A stretch of 64,000 bases of DNA from Acidobacteriota bacterium (GTDB taxonomy: Bacteria; Acidobacteriota; Terriglobia; 20CM-2-55-15). The notes under the pieces are model-generated. The model was given only the letters and a program-made list of their open reading frames with translations. It had not been told where the DNA came from and ran no database searches. The position numbers and the translations under genes were made by a program. Location of the stretch: contig JAJEEE010000064.1 of assembly GCA_022821145.1 (NCBI GenBank), positions 1 to 64,000 on the forward strand, written 5' to 3'. How positions within the stretch are numbered: the stretch's first letter is position 1; the number at the start of each line of letters is the position of its first letter. Shown here piece by piece: positions 8,541-17,846 of the stretch.

Positions 8541-8846
8541 TTCTTGGGCTGACGCCTCGGCTACCGCCTCGGCAATTGCGAAGGCAATTGCCGCATTGTC
8601 CAGTCGCCGCGAGGAACGCCGCGACTAGTATCGGAGAGTCCCGCACATTCGCGGCGGAACATGCGGTGTTGGGCGTGGCGTCGGTGGATCGACGGCAATG
8701 CCAAGGTGCGGCGGACACGCAACACGTTGCCGCAAGCCATGTTGGACCCGCGGCGTTCCTCGTCGCGGGTGGACAACGAGCGGAGCGAGGGAATGGTTCG
8801 CCTCGTTGACGGAGGAGTCCAGATACGAGGCGTCAGTCCAAGAAAC
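8541..8846. repeat. Imperfect inverted-repeat element related to the MITE at 15 kb
   Basis: The 520-base gap between dctP and the M6 peptidase holds two inverted copies of one module. Arm A (8541-8626) reads TCTTGGGCTGACGCCTCGG through to GAGGAACGCCGCGAC. Arm B (8743-8846) is its reverse complement with an extra insert, from CCCGCGGCGTTCCTCG to GAGGCGTCAGTCCAAGAAA. Arm B contains a 9-bp hairpin with loop TTCCT, and arm A has the matching hairpin with loop AGGAA. The 120 bases between the arms begin CTAGTATC and resemble the left half of the element at 15002-15254. It is best read as nested or partly deleted copies of a small non-coding mobile element. Confidence 0.7.
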
Positions 8847-8961
8847 AATCTCTTCCACGCCCCAACAGCTTCATAACGCCCCGCCCCCACGCCGCTTCGG
8901 GTTGCGTTCGCCTCCGCGCGCTGACTATGCTTGATGGCACACTTCGCGCGGGAGAACACTC

Positions 8962-11745
8962 ATGAAGTTGATGTCACTCCGAGTACGGCGCCTCGCGGTG
9001 TCGGCAGTCTTCGCCGCCGGCGTTTCCAGCGCCTCGGCCCAGACGCCCGAGGGCCTGGAGATGATCGAGAAACTGCGGAACCTCCAACTGGATCAACTGG
9101 GGAACCCGCAGATCAAGTCCGACGCCATTCCGCCGGTTCTGAGCACGCAGGAACGGCCGCACAGGATGCTGATCATCCCGGTCCAATACTCGAATCTCAC
9201 CTTCGACCGGTTTCGAGGCGAGGACGACGCCGACGAGCGGAACAGGCGGTATCTGCAGGACCTGCTGTTTTCCGACAACCTGCGTTTCCCGCGGGAAGCG
9301 ACGCTGACCCACTACTACAACCACCAGTCCAAAGGCCGCTTCCACGTCACCGGCGAGGTGTTCCCCATCGTCACGGTGGCCGAGACATCGGAGCATTACG
9401 GCAAGCCCATCCAGAACCTGGACGGCCAGTGGCGCAACGACGTCGGTCCCGAACTCCTGGTCGAAGACGCCCTGGCCCTCGCCTACGATCAGAATCCGGA
9501 GTTCCCGTGGGAAGACTTCGACGTCTGGGACCCCCAGGACTACGACGGCGACGGCGTTTTCGACGAGGCCGACGGTTACATCGATCACTTCGTGCTGGTG
9601 TTCGCCGGCAAGGGTCAGTCCTCGTGCCAGGGGCTGTACAGCCTCGATCAGAAGTTCACGTTCAACGCGCCCGCCGACCTGTACGACCAGTTGCAGCCGC
9701 AGGAGCAGGAGTGCGCCCAGCGAATCTGGCCGCACCGTTTCGGCCTGACCAAGAACAACGGTCATGGACCGGTGGTCGAGGGTTTCGTGAACCGGCGGGG
9801 CGGCGTGCCCGTCAAGGACGGCCTCTGGGTGTACGACTACAACATGCAGTCGGAGTACACCGCCCTGTCGACGTTCATCCACGAGTTCGGCCACTCGATC
9901 GGCCTGCCGGACATTTACGCCCGCCAAACCAACAACTCGACGGCGTCCTGGGAAGCCATGAGCTCGACCCGAGGCCCGGTTCCGCAGGAGCTGAGCGCGT
10001 GGTCCCGGCTGGTTCTCGGCTGGCTCGAACCCTGCCCGATCGTCCCGCGAAGCGCCGGCGGGAGCCGCGTGCAGTCGGTCTACCTCAAGACGATGAACGA
10101 CTGGACCGAGGTGCCCGGCGAAGCGAACGCTTCCGGCCTGTGCGACGCGGCCATGGTGATTCTCCCGCCGAAGATTCGAGAGCTACGCATGGGGCCCCTG
10201 GAAGAGCGGCACGGGAGTCAGGCGGCCTACACCGGTCAGGGCAACGATCTGAACCACTACCTGTCGCGCACGTTCGACCTCCGCGAAGCCGGCGACGGGC
10301 CGGTGATCCTGGAGTTCGACGCCTGGTTCACGATCGAGGCGGACTGGGACTACCTGTACGTGGAAGCTTCCACGGACGGCGAAAACTACGAACGCCTGCT
10401 GCCCACCGACAAGGAGAGCCCCGAAGACACCGACAGCGTGATGCCGTCCTCGCGCGGGCACGACGGGCTCGGCACGATTCCCGGTTTCACGGGCCGCAGC
10501 GGAGATCTGGACGGCGACGGCCAGGTCGAAACGGCCGAGGGGTGCGACCCGGACGCGGAGCGCCTGCTGGCCGAGGACCGGGTTGGGGTGAACGCGGTGA
10601 ACCCGTGCGAGCGGTCCCAGTGGATTCACGCCGAATTCGACATCAGCCGGTACCGCGGTTCCGAGGTGGAAATCCGGTTCCACTACTTCGCGGACATGGC
10701 CGCCGTCGAGGACGGCGCCATGATCGACAACGTCGAGATTTCCGCCCTCGGTTTCGGCGACGACTTCGAGGCGCCCGGCTTCCAGGGTTGGCGGGTCGAG
10801 GGGTTCTCGTTGAGCGGCGGCAGCCACGACATCCCGGTGCCCCACTTCTACCTGCTCGAGTATCGGGATCCGTACGCGGAGTTCGACCGGGCGTTCAACT
10901 ACGACCGCGTCCTGACCGAACCCGGCTTCGTCTTCTACAAGAACGGGGACACCGGCGGCATGGAAGCCGTGGACGTCCGGTACCGGCCGGGCGTACTGGC
11001 CTGGTACTACAACGGCGAATACCTCTGGAGCCAGAACGAGCCGGCCCAGTTCGGCCCCGGCAACGGGTTCCTGCTATTGGTGGACGCCAACCCGCAGGAA
11101 TTCGAGTACCCGTCGGTCCCGTCCGAATACTTCATGGACGACGACGGCTGGCGCTACTACGAGTTCGACGAGGACGCGCAAGCCTGGCTGGGAGAGAACT
11201 ACCTGGACGTGATGTGCTTCCAGCGGCGGCCGGAGTACTACCCGGTCGATCTGGGCGAGTCCGAACGTGCGCGCTGCGAGGCAGGGCCTCCGCCCGGAGA
11301 AAGCGTTCGCTTCGGGGACCGGCAGATGATCTTCGGGTACACGCTCTCCAACGAGCTGCTTCCGGGACTGGACAGAGAGCCCTACAAGTCCATGTCGACG
11401 CTGTTCGACATCCGGATCCGCGACGGCGTGATCTCCTACCGGCTCTACGACCGACTGCTGAGGAACGGACACTCGGCCGACGCGCCGTTCTCGCTGGAGG
11501 ATTTCCCGAACGGCGTGCAGTTCTACCAGGTCAACCATGACAACACGCTGGCGCCCGAAAACGGCGTGGACTTCAACGCGGTCAGCGCGTTCAGCGACCG
11601 CGATCCGTCCCGGCACATGAACCCGCACCTCCCGTTCGGAAGCGCCAACGTGCCCAACGAAGGCATGAGCTTCGAACTGGCCGAGCCCGGGCCCGATGCG
11701 CCGGAGGGCGCCCGGGTCAAGGTCTACTTCGTGTGGGATCGATAA
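8962..11745 (+). CDS. Secreted M6-family (immune inhibitor A type) metallopeptidase
   Basis: This 927-residue exported protein has a Sec signal ending SSASAQ. The zinc-binding motif HEFGHSIGLPD is at residues 307-317: His307 and His311 are ligands and Glu308 is the catalytic base, in the HExxHxxGLPD form of peptidase family M6. Upstream is a FPREATLTHYYNHQSKGRFHV segment typical of the family. The C-terminal half has beta-sandwich domains (FDAWFTIEADWDYLYVEAS, then EIRFHYFADMAAVEDGAMIDNVEI) like the InhA VEG region. It should digest extracellular proteins. The stop overlaps the start of the DUF5916 gene, so the two are probably co-expressed. Confidence 0.9.
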   Translation: MKLMSLRVRRLAVSAVFAAGVSSASAQTPEGLEMIEKLRNLQLDQLGNPQIKSDAIPPVLSTQERPHRMLIIPVQYSNLTFDRFRGEDDADERNRRYLQDLLFSDNLRFPREATLTHYYNHQSKGRFHVTGEVFPIVTVAETSEHYGKPIQNLDGQWRNDVGPELLVEDALALAYDQNPEFPWEDFDVWDPQDYDGDGVFDEADGYIDHFVLVFAGKGQSSCQGLYSLDQKFTFNAPADLYDQLQPQEQECAQRIWPHRFGLTKNNGHGPVVEGFVNRRGGVPVKDGLWVYDYNMQSEYTALSTFIHEFGHSIGLPDIYARQTNNSTASWEAMSSTRGPVPQELSAWSRLVLGWLEPCPIVPRSAGGSRVQSVYLKTMNDWTEVPGEANASGLCDAAMVILPPKIRELRMGPLEERHGSQAAYTGQGNDLNHYLSRTFDLREAGDGPVILEFDAWFTIEADWDYLYVEASTDGENYERLLPTDKESPEDTDSVMPSSRGHDGLGTIPGFTGRSGDLDGDGQVETAEGCDPDAERLLAEDRVGVNAVNPCERSQWIHAEFDISRYRGSEVEIRFHYFADMAAVEDGAMIDNVEISALGFGDDFEAPGFQGWRVEGFSLSGGSHDIPVPHFYLLEYRDPYAEFDRAFNYDRVLTEPGFVFYKNGDTGGMEAVDVRYRPGVLAWYYNGEYLWSQNEPAQFGPGNGFLLLVDANPQEFEYPSVPSEYFMDDDGWRYYEFDEDAQAWLGENYLDVMCFQRRPEYYPVDLGESERARCEAGPPPGESVRFGDRQMIFGYTLSNELLPGLDREPYKSMSTLFDIRIRDGVISYRLYDRLLRNGHSADAPFSLEDFPNGVQFYQVNHDNTLAPENGVDFNAVSAFSDRDPSRHMNPHLPFGSANVPNEGMSFELAEPGPDAPEGARVKVYFVWDR

Positions 11746-13997
11746 CTGCGCGCGACGGACGCGCGTCAGGCGCCCGGGCGCGAGTATCCGCGGCCCTCGT
11801 GCCGCTGATTCTCATGGCGGCCGCTCCGGCCGTCCCGCAGTCCACCGATTCCGGAGCGGCCCGCGAGGCAATCGACTACGAGACGGCCCGGTTGAGCCGT
11901 GTGGTCCGCGCCGTCCGGATCGACCAACCCATCGCGATCGACGGGCGGCTGGACGAGCCGGAGTGGGATCTGGCCGTTCCCGCCGAGAACTTCACGCAGC
12001 GAGTGCCCGACACCGAACAGCCGGAGTCGGAAACGACGCGGGCGTGGTTCCTGTACGACGACGAGAACCTTTACGTGGGCGTCCTCAGCCTGGACTCCGA
12101 CGCCGGCAACCTCGTCGTCAACGACCTGACCGAGGACTACAACTTCCGGAGCTCCGACGCCGTCTCAATAGTCATCGACAGCCTGCGCGACTTCCGGTCC
12201 GGTTTCCTGTTCACGACGAACCCGGCCGGCGCCCGCGCCGACTATCAACTCAACGACGGGTCGTTCAACATCGACTGGGACGGCGTCTGGGACGTCAACG
12301 CCTTGCGGAACGACGACGGATGGGTCGCCGAGTTCCGGATTCCATTCAAGACGCTCCGCTTCTCGAGGGCGGAGTCTCAAGTCTGGGGCGTGAACGTCAG
12401 CCGCCGTATCCTGCGCCGAAGCGAGGAGAGCTACTGGGCGCCCATCCCGTTTCGCTACAACATCAGCCGGGTCCAACTGAACGGCACGCTGGAGGGTCTG
12501 GAAGGCATCCGCCCGGGACGCAACCTGAAGATCAAGCCGTTCGTCACGGGCGGCTTCACCCAATCGGGAACCGGCGACGCCGACTTCGACGGCGGCGTGG
12601 ACGCCAAGTACAGCCTCACGCCGTCCCTGACGCTGGACGCCACCTACCGCACCGACTTCGCGCAGGTCGAGGTCGACCAGCAACAGGTCAACCTGACGCG
12701 CTTCAACCTGTTCTTCCCGGAGAAGCGCGAGTTCTTCCTGGAGAACCAGGGCATATTCGCGTTCGGCCAGGGCACGAACAACTTCGGGCAGGGCGGGAAC
12801 CTGGTGCCCTTCTTCAGCCGCAGGATCGGGCTCAGCGACGACGGAACGCCGATCCCCATCGTCGGCGGCGCGCGCGTGACCGGGAAGGTGGGCCGGTGGG
12901 ACGTCGGCGCCCTGGATATGAAGACCGAATCGCACGGCCCGACGCCCTCCAACAACTACGTCGTCGGCCGCGTCCGGCGCAACCTGTTGACGAACTCGTG
13001 GATCGGGGCCCTGATCACGAACCGGGACTCGACCGTTGCAGGCGACTACAACCGGGTCTACGGGCCCGACGCCCACTTCCAGTTCTTCGAACGGCTGGAG
13101 TTCGACTCGTTTCTTCTGATCAGCGAAACGCCCGGCCTGGAGGGCCGGAACCAGGCGCGGCAATTCCAGACCGCGTGGCGCGACGACGAGCTGACCATCG
13201 TGGGCGCCTACAACGCGATCGAGACGAATTTCAACCCGGAGATGGGTTTCGTCCGGCGCGACGACAATACCCACTACAACGGCGAGCTCGCCTGGCATCC
13301 CATCCTGGAAAACCACCCGACCTTGCAGCGGCTGAATTTCGGAGCGCGCCTCGACTACTACAAGAATGGCACGACCGAGCAGATCGAAACGCGCACCGCG
13401 GCCTTCACGACCGGCGTCGTCTTCCGCAACACCAGTACCCTGGACTTCAGGGTCATGAACACGTTCGACCGGCTGCTGGAACCGTTCGCGATCCGAAGAG
13501 CACGACGGGCGGCGGACGGATCCGTCGCGCGGGAAGCCGTCTCGCTGGATCGGGGGGATTACCGTTACCTGGAATACGGGATCAGCTACTCCACCGACCC
13601 CAGCCGGAAGCTCAGCAGCAGCGGATCCCTCGACTGGGGCGAGTTCTGGGACGGCACGCGCACCTCGGTGGGCGGCTCGATCGTTTGGAAGCCCAACTTC
13701 CACATGAACATCGACGTCGGATACGAGCACAACCGCGTCCGTTTGCCTGAGGCGGAATTCACGACGGACCTGCTGGCGACTCGCTTCACCTACGCCTTCA
13801 CGAGCCGGGCGTTCCTGAACGCGTTCGTGCAGTACAACGCCGACACGCACCAGGTGAGCTCGAACATCCGCTTCCACCTGATCCACCGGCCGCTCAGCGA
13901 CCTGTACATCGTCTACAACGACCTGCGGGACACGCGGGGAACCGGGCTCGTGGAGCGCGCGCTGATCGTCAAGTTCACGAACCTGTTCGACTTCTGA
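11733..13997 (+). CDS. DUF5916 outer-membrane protein with N-terminal CBM9-like domain
   Basis: This 754-residue exported protein starts with GTG at 11733, inside the last codons of the M6 gene. An Arg-rich leader and hydrophobic stretch (ALVPLILMAAAPAVPQ) act as the signal. Residues 60-240 form a CBM9-like beta-sandwich (IDGRLDEPEWDLA, AWFLYDDENLYVGV, SDAVSIVIDS). The remaining 500 residues have alternating amphipathic strands and the FNLFFPEKREFFLENQGIFAFG segment typical of the DUF5916 barrel. It is probably an outer-membrane channel or binding protein. Coupling to the M6 peptidase suggests uptake or handling of peptide or glycan products, which is inferred from position only. Confidence 0.85.
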   Translation: MGSITARDGRASGARARVSAALVPLILMAAAPAVPQSTDSGAAREAIDYETARLSRVVRAVRIDQPIAIDGRLDEPEWDLAVPAENFTQRVPDTEQPESETTRAWFLYDDENLYVGVLSLDSDAGNLVVNDLTEDYNFRSSDAVSIVIDSLRDFRSGFLFTTNPAGARADYQLNDGSFNIDWDGVWDVNALRNDDGWVAEFRIPFKTLRFSRAESQVWGVNVSRRILRRSEESYWAPIPFRYNISRVQLNGTLEGLEGIRPGRNLKIKPFVTGGFTQSGTGDADFDGGVDAKYSLTPSLTLDATYRTDFAQVEVDQQQVNLTRFNLFFPEKREFFLENQGIFAFGQGTNNFGQGGNLVPFFSRRIGLSDDGTPIPIVGGARVTGKVGRWDVGALDMKTESHGPTPSNNYVVGRVRRNLLTNSWIGALITNRDSTVAGDYNRVYGPDAHFQFFERLEFDSFLLISETPGLEGRNQARQFQTAWRDDELTIVGAYNAIETNFNPEMGFVRRDDNTHYNGELAWHPILENHPTLQRLNFGARLDYYKNGTTEQIETRTAAFTTGVVFRNTSTLDFRVMNTFDRLLEPFAIRRARRAADGSVAREAVSLDRGDYRYLEYGISYSTDPSRKLSSSGSLDWGEFWDGTRTSVGGSIVWKPNFHMNIDVGYEHNRVRLPEAEFTTDLLATRFTYAFTSRAFLNAFVQYNADTHQVSSNIRFHLIHRPLSDLYIVYNDLRDTRGTGLVERALIVKFTNLFDF

Positions 13998-14050
13998 AGG
14001 TCGAAGCGGCCAGCGGAGTTCGGATGCGGGCGGTATCGCGTATGACGACG

Positions 14051-14932
14051 TCAACCCACTGCCTTCAACAAGGCGATTAGTTCAGCGACGATCGTGGGCG
14101 CGGCCACGACGACATCGGCGCCGCACAGGTCCGGCGTCGTATCCCCTGGGACCGGGTCGAGGTGCCCGAAAGCTGCGCCGGCTTCGCGCGCGATCAATGA
14201 GGCGGCAGCCACGTCCCATGGAAACACGGTCTCGTAATACCCGTCGAGGCGGCCCTCCGCAACCATGCAGATGTCCAGTGCCGGGGAGCCCATGCGGCGC
14301 ACACCACGGCATTCTGTCAGCACGGCTTCAAGTTTCCGCAACAGTTGTCCAAGCTCCCTGCGGTCGTGTGGAAACCCTGTACCGATCAGGGCCTCTTTCA
14401 GCTCGCGCCGATTGCTCACCCGAATCCGTGAACCGTTGCGCCACGCACCGTCTCCCAGGAGGGCGCAGTACGTGTCGTTGAGAAACGGTGCGTGCACGAC
14501 ACCCGCCCTGACGATGCCCTGTTCGGCATAGGCGATCGAGACCGCCACCGCGTCGAGCCCGTGAACGAAGTTGACGGTCCCATCGATCGGATCCACGATC
14601 CACAACCGATCACATGTGAACTCGACGTCCCGGGCGTCCGCAGTCTCCTCGGACAGGATGGCGTCGGTTGGAAACAGCCTGCCGATCGCTCCGCGAATGA
14701 GGGCGTCGGCACTCTCGTCCACAGTGCTCACAAGCTCATGCCCGCTCTTGTAACGGTAGGAGACCGGCTGACTTCCACGGCCGGCGACAATCGACCGGCC
14801 CGTCGCCATGGCCGTCGCGATGGCGAAGTCCAGACGCTCGGCCACAGGCCCCTTCAACTCTGCCTGTCCGCCCGTGGCGGGCCCCGCGAACCGCCAGCGG
14901 CCGCTCGATGGCTCGGACTGCCCGTTAGTCAT
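14051..14932 (-). CDS. Inositol-phosphate phosphatase family protein
   Basis: This 293-residue cytoplasmic member of the lithium-sensitive FIG superfamily (inositol monophosphatase, CysQ, SuhB) hydrolyses a small phosphate ester with Mg2+. Metal ligands are visible: Glu95 and Glu96 in SEETAD, then WIVDPIDGTVNFVHG with Asp114 and Asp117, and a late FPWDVAAASLIAREAGA segment carrying the third Asp. The N-terminal 25 residues are extra compared with SuhB. It is convergent with the DUF5916 gene, and a MITE-like element begins about 70 bases upstream of its start. The physiological substrate (inositol phosphate, PAP or other) cannot be decided. Confidence 0.85.
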   Translation of the reverse strand: MTNGQSEPSSGRWRFAGPATGGQAELKGPVAERLDFAIATAMATGRSIVAGRGSQPVSYRYKSGHELVSTVDESADALIRGAIGRLFPTDAILSEETADARDVEFTCDRLWIVDPIDGTVNFVHGLDAVAVSIAYAEQGIVRAGVVHAPFLNDTYCALLGDGAWRNGSRIRVSNRRELKEALIGTGFPHDRRELGQLLRKLEAVLTECRGVRRMGSPALDICMVAEGRLDGYYETVFPWDVAAASLIAREAGAAFGHLDPVPGDTTPDLCGADVVVAAPTIVAELIALLKAVG

Positions 14933-15001
14933 GGAGATACTCGTTCATCCGGCCTTCGCATCGATCGTGGTCGATGAACCGCCCATGGTTTCGATGGTCC
15001 C

Positions 15002-15254
15002 CTAGTGTCATGTCCCGTGAGTTCGCGGCAACACAGCCAACCGTCGTTGGCTCTGACGATCGACGGGAGGTCGCGGCGACTCGGGTGACCGGCCGGTATG
15101 CCGAGATCTGTACGGCACAGAAGACACTGGCGTGTACTTTATTGGATCCGCGGCGTTCCTCGCCGCAGATGGACAACGAGGCTCCAGCCGAGGCGTCAGC
15201 CAAGAGAACGAATCCACTGAATCAAGCGCACGAAATCGTGCGACTGGACACTAG
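15002..15254. mobile_element. MITE-like element with CTAGTGTC/GACACTAG ends
   Basis: A roughly 250-bp non-coding block is bounded by an 8-bp perfect inverted repeat, CTAGTGTC at 15002-15009 and GACACTAG at 15247-15254. The similarity extends imperfectly inward (atGTC against caGTC). The ends sit on TA dinucleotides, as expected for IS630/Tc1-mariner-type elements that duplicate TA. The interior carries the hairpin GCGGCG-TTCCT-CGCCGC (near 15150-15166) and the same module as arm B at 8743-8846. It fills the gap between the phosphatase gene and the MBL gene. Its right end overlaps the MBL stop codon (15251-15253), so insertion may have set that C-terminus. There is no transposase. Confidence 0.65.
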
Positions 15255-16168
15255 TCCACCGCCCGTACCGGAAGGCCGGCCGGGCTGTTGGGCTCGCGGT
15301 AGCGGTAGAGGTAGTCGTACATCGAGTCGATGTTGTTGCGGAGACTGTTGTCGCTGATGTTGTACTCGCCGCGGAACTCTTCCATCGTGACCAGGCCGTG
15401 GATCTCGTCGAGCGTGCGGCCCGCGACCATGTGGGCGAGCACCTGCTCCCTTATGGACACCAGGTAGCGGCGGTACACCAGAAAGTTTTCCTGGGTCTTC
15501 AGGTTGCCGTGGCCCGGAATCACCATTTCGACGTCGGGCATGTGGCCGGCCGTCAACAGTGCGTCCAGCATGTTGTCCACGTCCATGTCCCGAAAATCCG
15601 GGAAGATGTTGGTCCCGCGGGCGAAGTCCGGCGCATAAAGGACGCCTTCCTCGGGCACGTGCACCTGGATGAGGTTGTCGCTGTGGAGCGGGCCGAGATA
15701 GAGCAGGGTGACCTTCACGCCTCCCAGTTCGATGTCGAGCGATTCCTCGAACGTTACCTGCGGGATCAACGCGCGTCGGCCTTCTCTCACCAGGTGCGGC
15801 AGCAGGTTCCTGTGGCCGATGGCGACGGCCGTGTCGGCGAAGACTTCCGTCTCGCAGATGTGACTCTGGTGGTCGTGGCTGAGGGTGACGAAACGGACGG
15901 GCACGCCGAAACGGCTCTCGATCTCGGACTTGAGCCACGGCACGTGACCGCGGCCGCAGTAGTGGCCGTCGGAAACGATGGCCCCTTCGGGCGTCACGAC
16001 CAGCATCCCGTTCTGGCCGTCCGCGCCCCATCGATACACGTGTTCCGTCAATTGGTCGATCGAACGTTCGGAACCCCACTCCTGGGCCGAGGCCGCGCCC
16101 GCAAGCGATACGACGGCCATGAGGCACAGGAGGCGGCGCGCCGGCAGTTGTCCCTTAACGCGCTTCAT
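15251..16168 (-). CDS. Secreted MBL-fold metallo-hydrolase
   Basis: This 305-residue protein has a Sec signal (LMAVVSLAGAASAQ) and a metallo-beta-lactamase fold. The first metal motif reads His98-Asp-His100-Gln-Ser102-His103, so the usual Asp of HxHxDH is Ser. Later ligands look present: GPLHSDN, a YAPDFA segment, and PGHG near residue 200. It is probably a periplasmic hydrolase of the large secreted MBL group. It overlaps the end of the ankyrin gene by 14 bases, and the two form a minus-strand operon. The Ser substitution may mean a mono-zinc or altered site. Its stop codon lies in the end of the adjacent MITE. Confidence 0.8.
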   Translation of the reverse strand: MKRVKGQLPARRLLCLMAVVSLAGAASAQEWGSERSIDQLTEHVYRWGADGQNGMLVVTPEGAIVSDGHYCGRGHVPWLKSEIESRFGVPVRFVTLSHDHQSHICETEVFADTAVAIGHRNLLPHLVREGRRALIPQVTFEESLDIELGGVKVTLLYLGPLHSDNLIQVHVPEEGVLYAPDFARGTNIFPDFRDMDVDNMLDALLTAGHMPDVEMVIPGHGNLKTQENFLVYRRYLVSIREQVLAHMVAGRTLDEIHGLVTMEEFRGEYNISDNSLRNNIDSMYDYLYRYREPNSPAGLPVRAVD

Positions 16169-17759
16169 CGAAGAGTCCCTGCGCGATCAGCGCTTCCGTG
16201 ATCACGGCCTCGACCGCCGGGTACACCTTCTCCGCGTTCGCCAGGAAGAAACCGCGCGACAGCATCAACGGCGTCCAGCCCGAGTCGTTCACCGCGTCCA
16301 CGTCCGCGCCCTGCTCGATCAGGTATCGCGCGATGGACGGCTGTCCCGACACCACCGCTCCGTGAAGCGCCGTGCTGCCGTCCCATCGGGGGTCGCCCAC
16401 GCCGAGGCCGGCGAGATCGTCGATGTTGGTCGGATAGTAGATGATCGTGTACTCGGGATCGCCCAGGATCGGGTAGTCGCCGAAGTCGGCGCGGGCGTCG
16501 ATGGCGTTGCCGGATTCGTGGGCGAGCCGGACGGCTTCGAGCCGTTCGGCCTCGGGCGTCCCCGTGAAGGGACCCGGCGTCTCGCCCTCGTAGTAGTTCA
16601 GGCCCGCGGCGACCATCAGCGGCGTGACTCCGAAACGGTTCGGGATCATCGGGTCCGCACCGTATTCCAGCAGCACGCGCATCAGGGCGACGTCGCCGTT
16701 GTTGGCCGCCAGCCAGTACGGCGTCGCGCCCACGTAGCTCAGGATGTGCCGTCCCAATTGAATGTTCGGCGGATTCGTCACGGCCGCGCCGAGCTTGTCG
16801 AACGGGCGTTCCTCCCAGTCGACGCGGATGTCGGGATCCGCTCCGTGCTGCAGCAGCTTCTCGGCGAGCTCCAGCGCCGTCGTGCGGCCGCGCGGCATCG
16901 GGGGACCGGTCAAATCGCCGCCCACCGCGGCGGATCCGGTCGCGCCCGGCTTGTTCAGCCATGCCAGCGTGTGGAGCGTGGAACCCCGGGCATCCGGGGC
17001 GTTCGGGTCGGCGCCGTGGTCCACGAGCACCGAGGCCAAGTCGTAGTATGCGTTGACGGCCGCCATGTTCAACGCGCTGGTCCCGTCCGGCGCGGCATCG
17101 TTGACGTCGGCGCCAAGGTCCAGGAGCACGCGGGACGTTTCGATGCGGTCGTTCAACACCGCGAACAGGAGCGGCGTGTAGCCGCGTTCCGACCGGGCGT
17201 GGATGCCGGCGCCCGCGCGGATGAGCCGGGCGACGGCGTCGGAGTTGCCTTCGCCGGCGGCCCACATCAGCGCGGTCTGGCCCCTGAACGGTTCGACCGC
17301 ATGAACGTCCGCCCCGTGATCGAGCAGGACCTCGATCGCTTCCACGCGCCCGTTGCGGGCCGCCGTCATCAACGCCGTCTGACCTTCGTGCGAGGCAGCG
17401 TCCGCGTCGACGCCGGCGTCGAGAAGCTTTCGGATCATCGGCGCGCGGCCGTTCGCGGCGGCCAGCGCAAGCGGGGTGACGTTGTAGCGCGTCGCCGCGT
17501 GGGGATCGGCGCCGGCGCCGAGCAACAGATCGACGATGACCGGGTTGTCGCCTTGCACGGCCCAATGCAGCGCCGTCGACGTGTCGGCCGCGGCGGCGTT
17601 CACGTCGAGTGAGCCCGCCAGCAGCGACCGTACGGCGTCAACGTCGCCGGCCCGCACGGCGGCGATCACGACCTGCGCCTGTCCGTCGCCGACCTGGGCG
17701 CGCGCTGCGCCGGCGAGAAACAGAGTCGCGATGATCGACAGGATGCTTGCGTGTTTCAT
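16155..17759 (-). CDS. Secreted ankyrin-repeat protein
   Basis: This 534-residue protein has a clear signal peptide (SIIATLFLAGAARAQ) and then about nine ankyrin repeats, for example DTSTALHWAVQGDNPVIVDLL, GQTALMTAARNGRVEAIEVLL and GWTPLMLSRG. A region around residues 290-340 breaks the repeats with EKLLQHGADPDIRVDWEERPF. Ankyrin stacks bind proteins; the export signal places this one in the periplasm or outside. Start ATG at 17759 is favoured because it is the only one followed by a signal. It is co-transcribed with the MBL gene and diverges over an 87-base gap from the DUF1592 and DUF1552 genes, so it probably works with that set. Confidence 0.9.
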   Translation of the reverse strand: MKHASILSIIATLFLAGAARAQVGDGQAQVVIAAVRAGDVDAVRSLLAGSLDVNAAAADTSTALHWAVQGDNPVIVDLLLGAGADPHAATRYNVTPLALAAANGRAPMIRKLLDAGVDADAASHEGQTALMTAARNGRVEAIEVLLDHGADVHAVEPFRGQTALMWAAGEGNSDAVARLIRAGAGIHARSERGYTPLLFAVLNDRIETSRVLLDLGADVNDAAPDGTSALNMAAVNAYYDLASVLVDHGADPNAPDARGSTLHTLAWLNKPGATGSAAVGGDLTGPPMPRGRTTALELAEKLLQHGADPDIRVDWEERPFDKLGAAVTNPPNIQLGRHILSYVGATPYWLAANNGDVALMRVLLEYGADPMIPNRFGVTPLMVAAGLNYYEGETPGPFTGTPEAERLEAVRLAHESGNAIDARADFGDYPILGDPEYTIIYYPTNIDDLAGLGVGDPRWDGSTALHGAVVSGQPSIARYLIEQGADVDAVNDSGWTPLMLSRGFFLANAEKVYPAVEAVITEALIAQGLFDEAR

Positions 17760-17846
17760 GGAAGCCTCCGCGTCTCGGGCAGTATACCGTTGTTGTCGGG
17801 GCCGAGTCCCGTGGAGGATAATGGCTCCGGATTCGTCCCCACGGCG

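Noticed and set aside
8576-8934. Short frames on both strands between dctP and the M6 gene
   Set aside because: They lie in the inverted-repeat element, disagree between copies, and lack ribosome sites.
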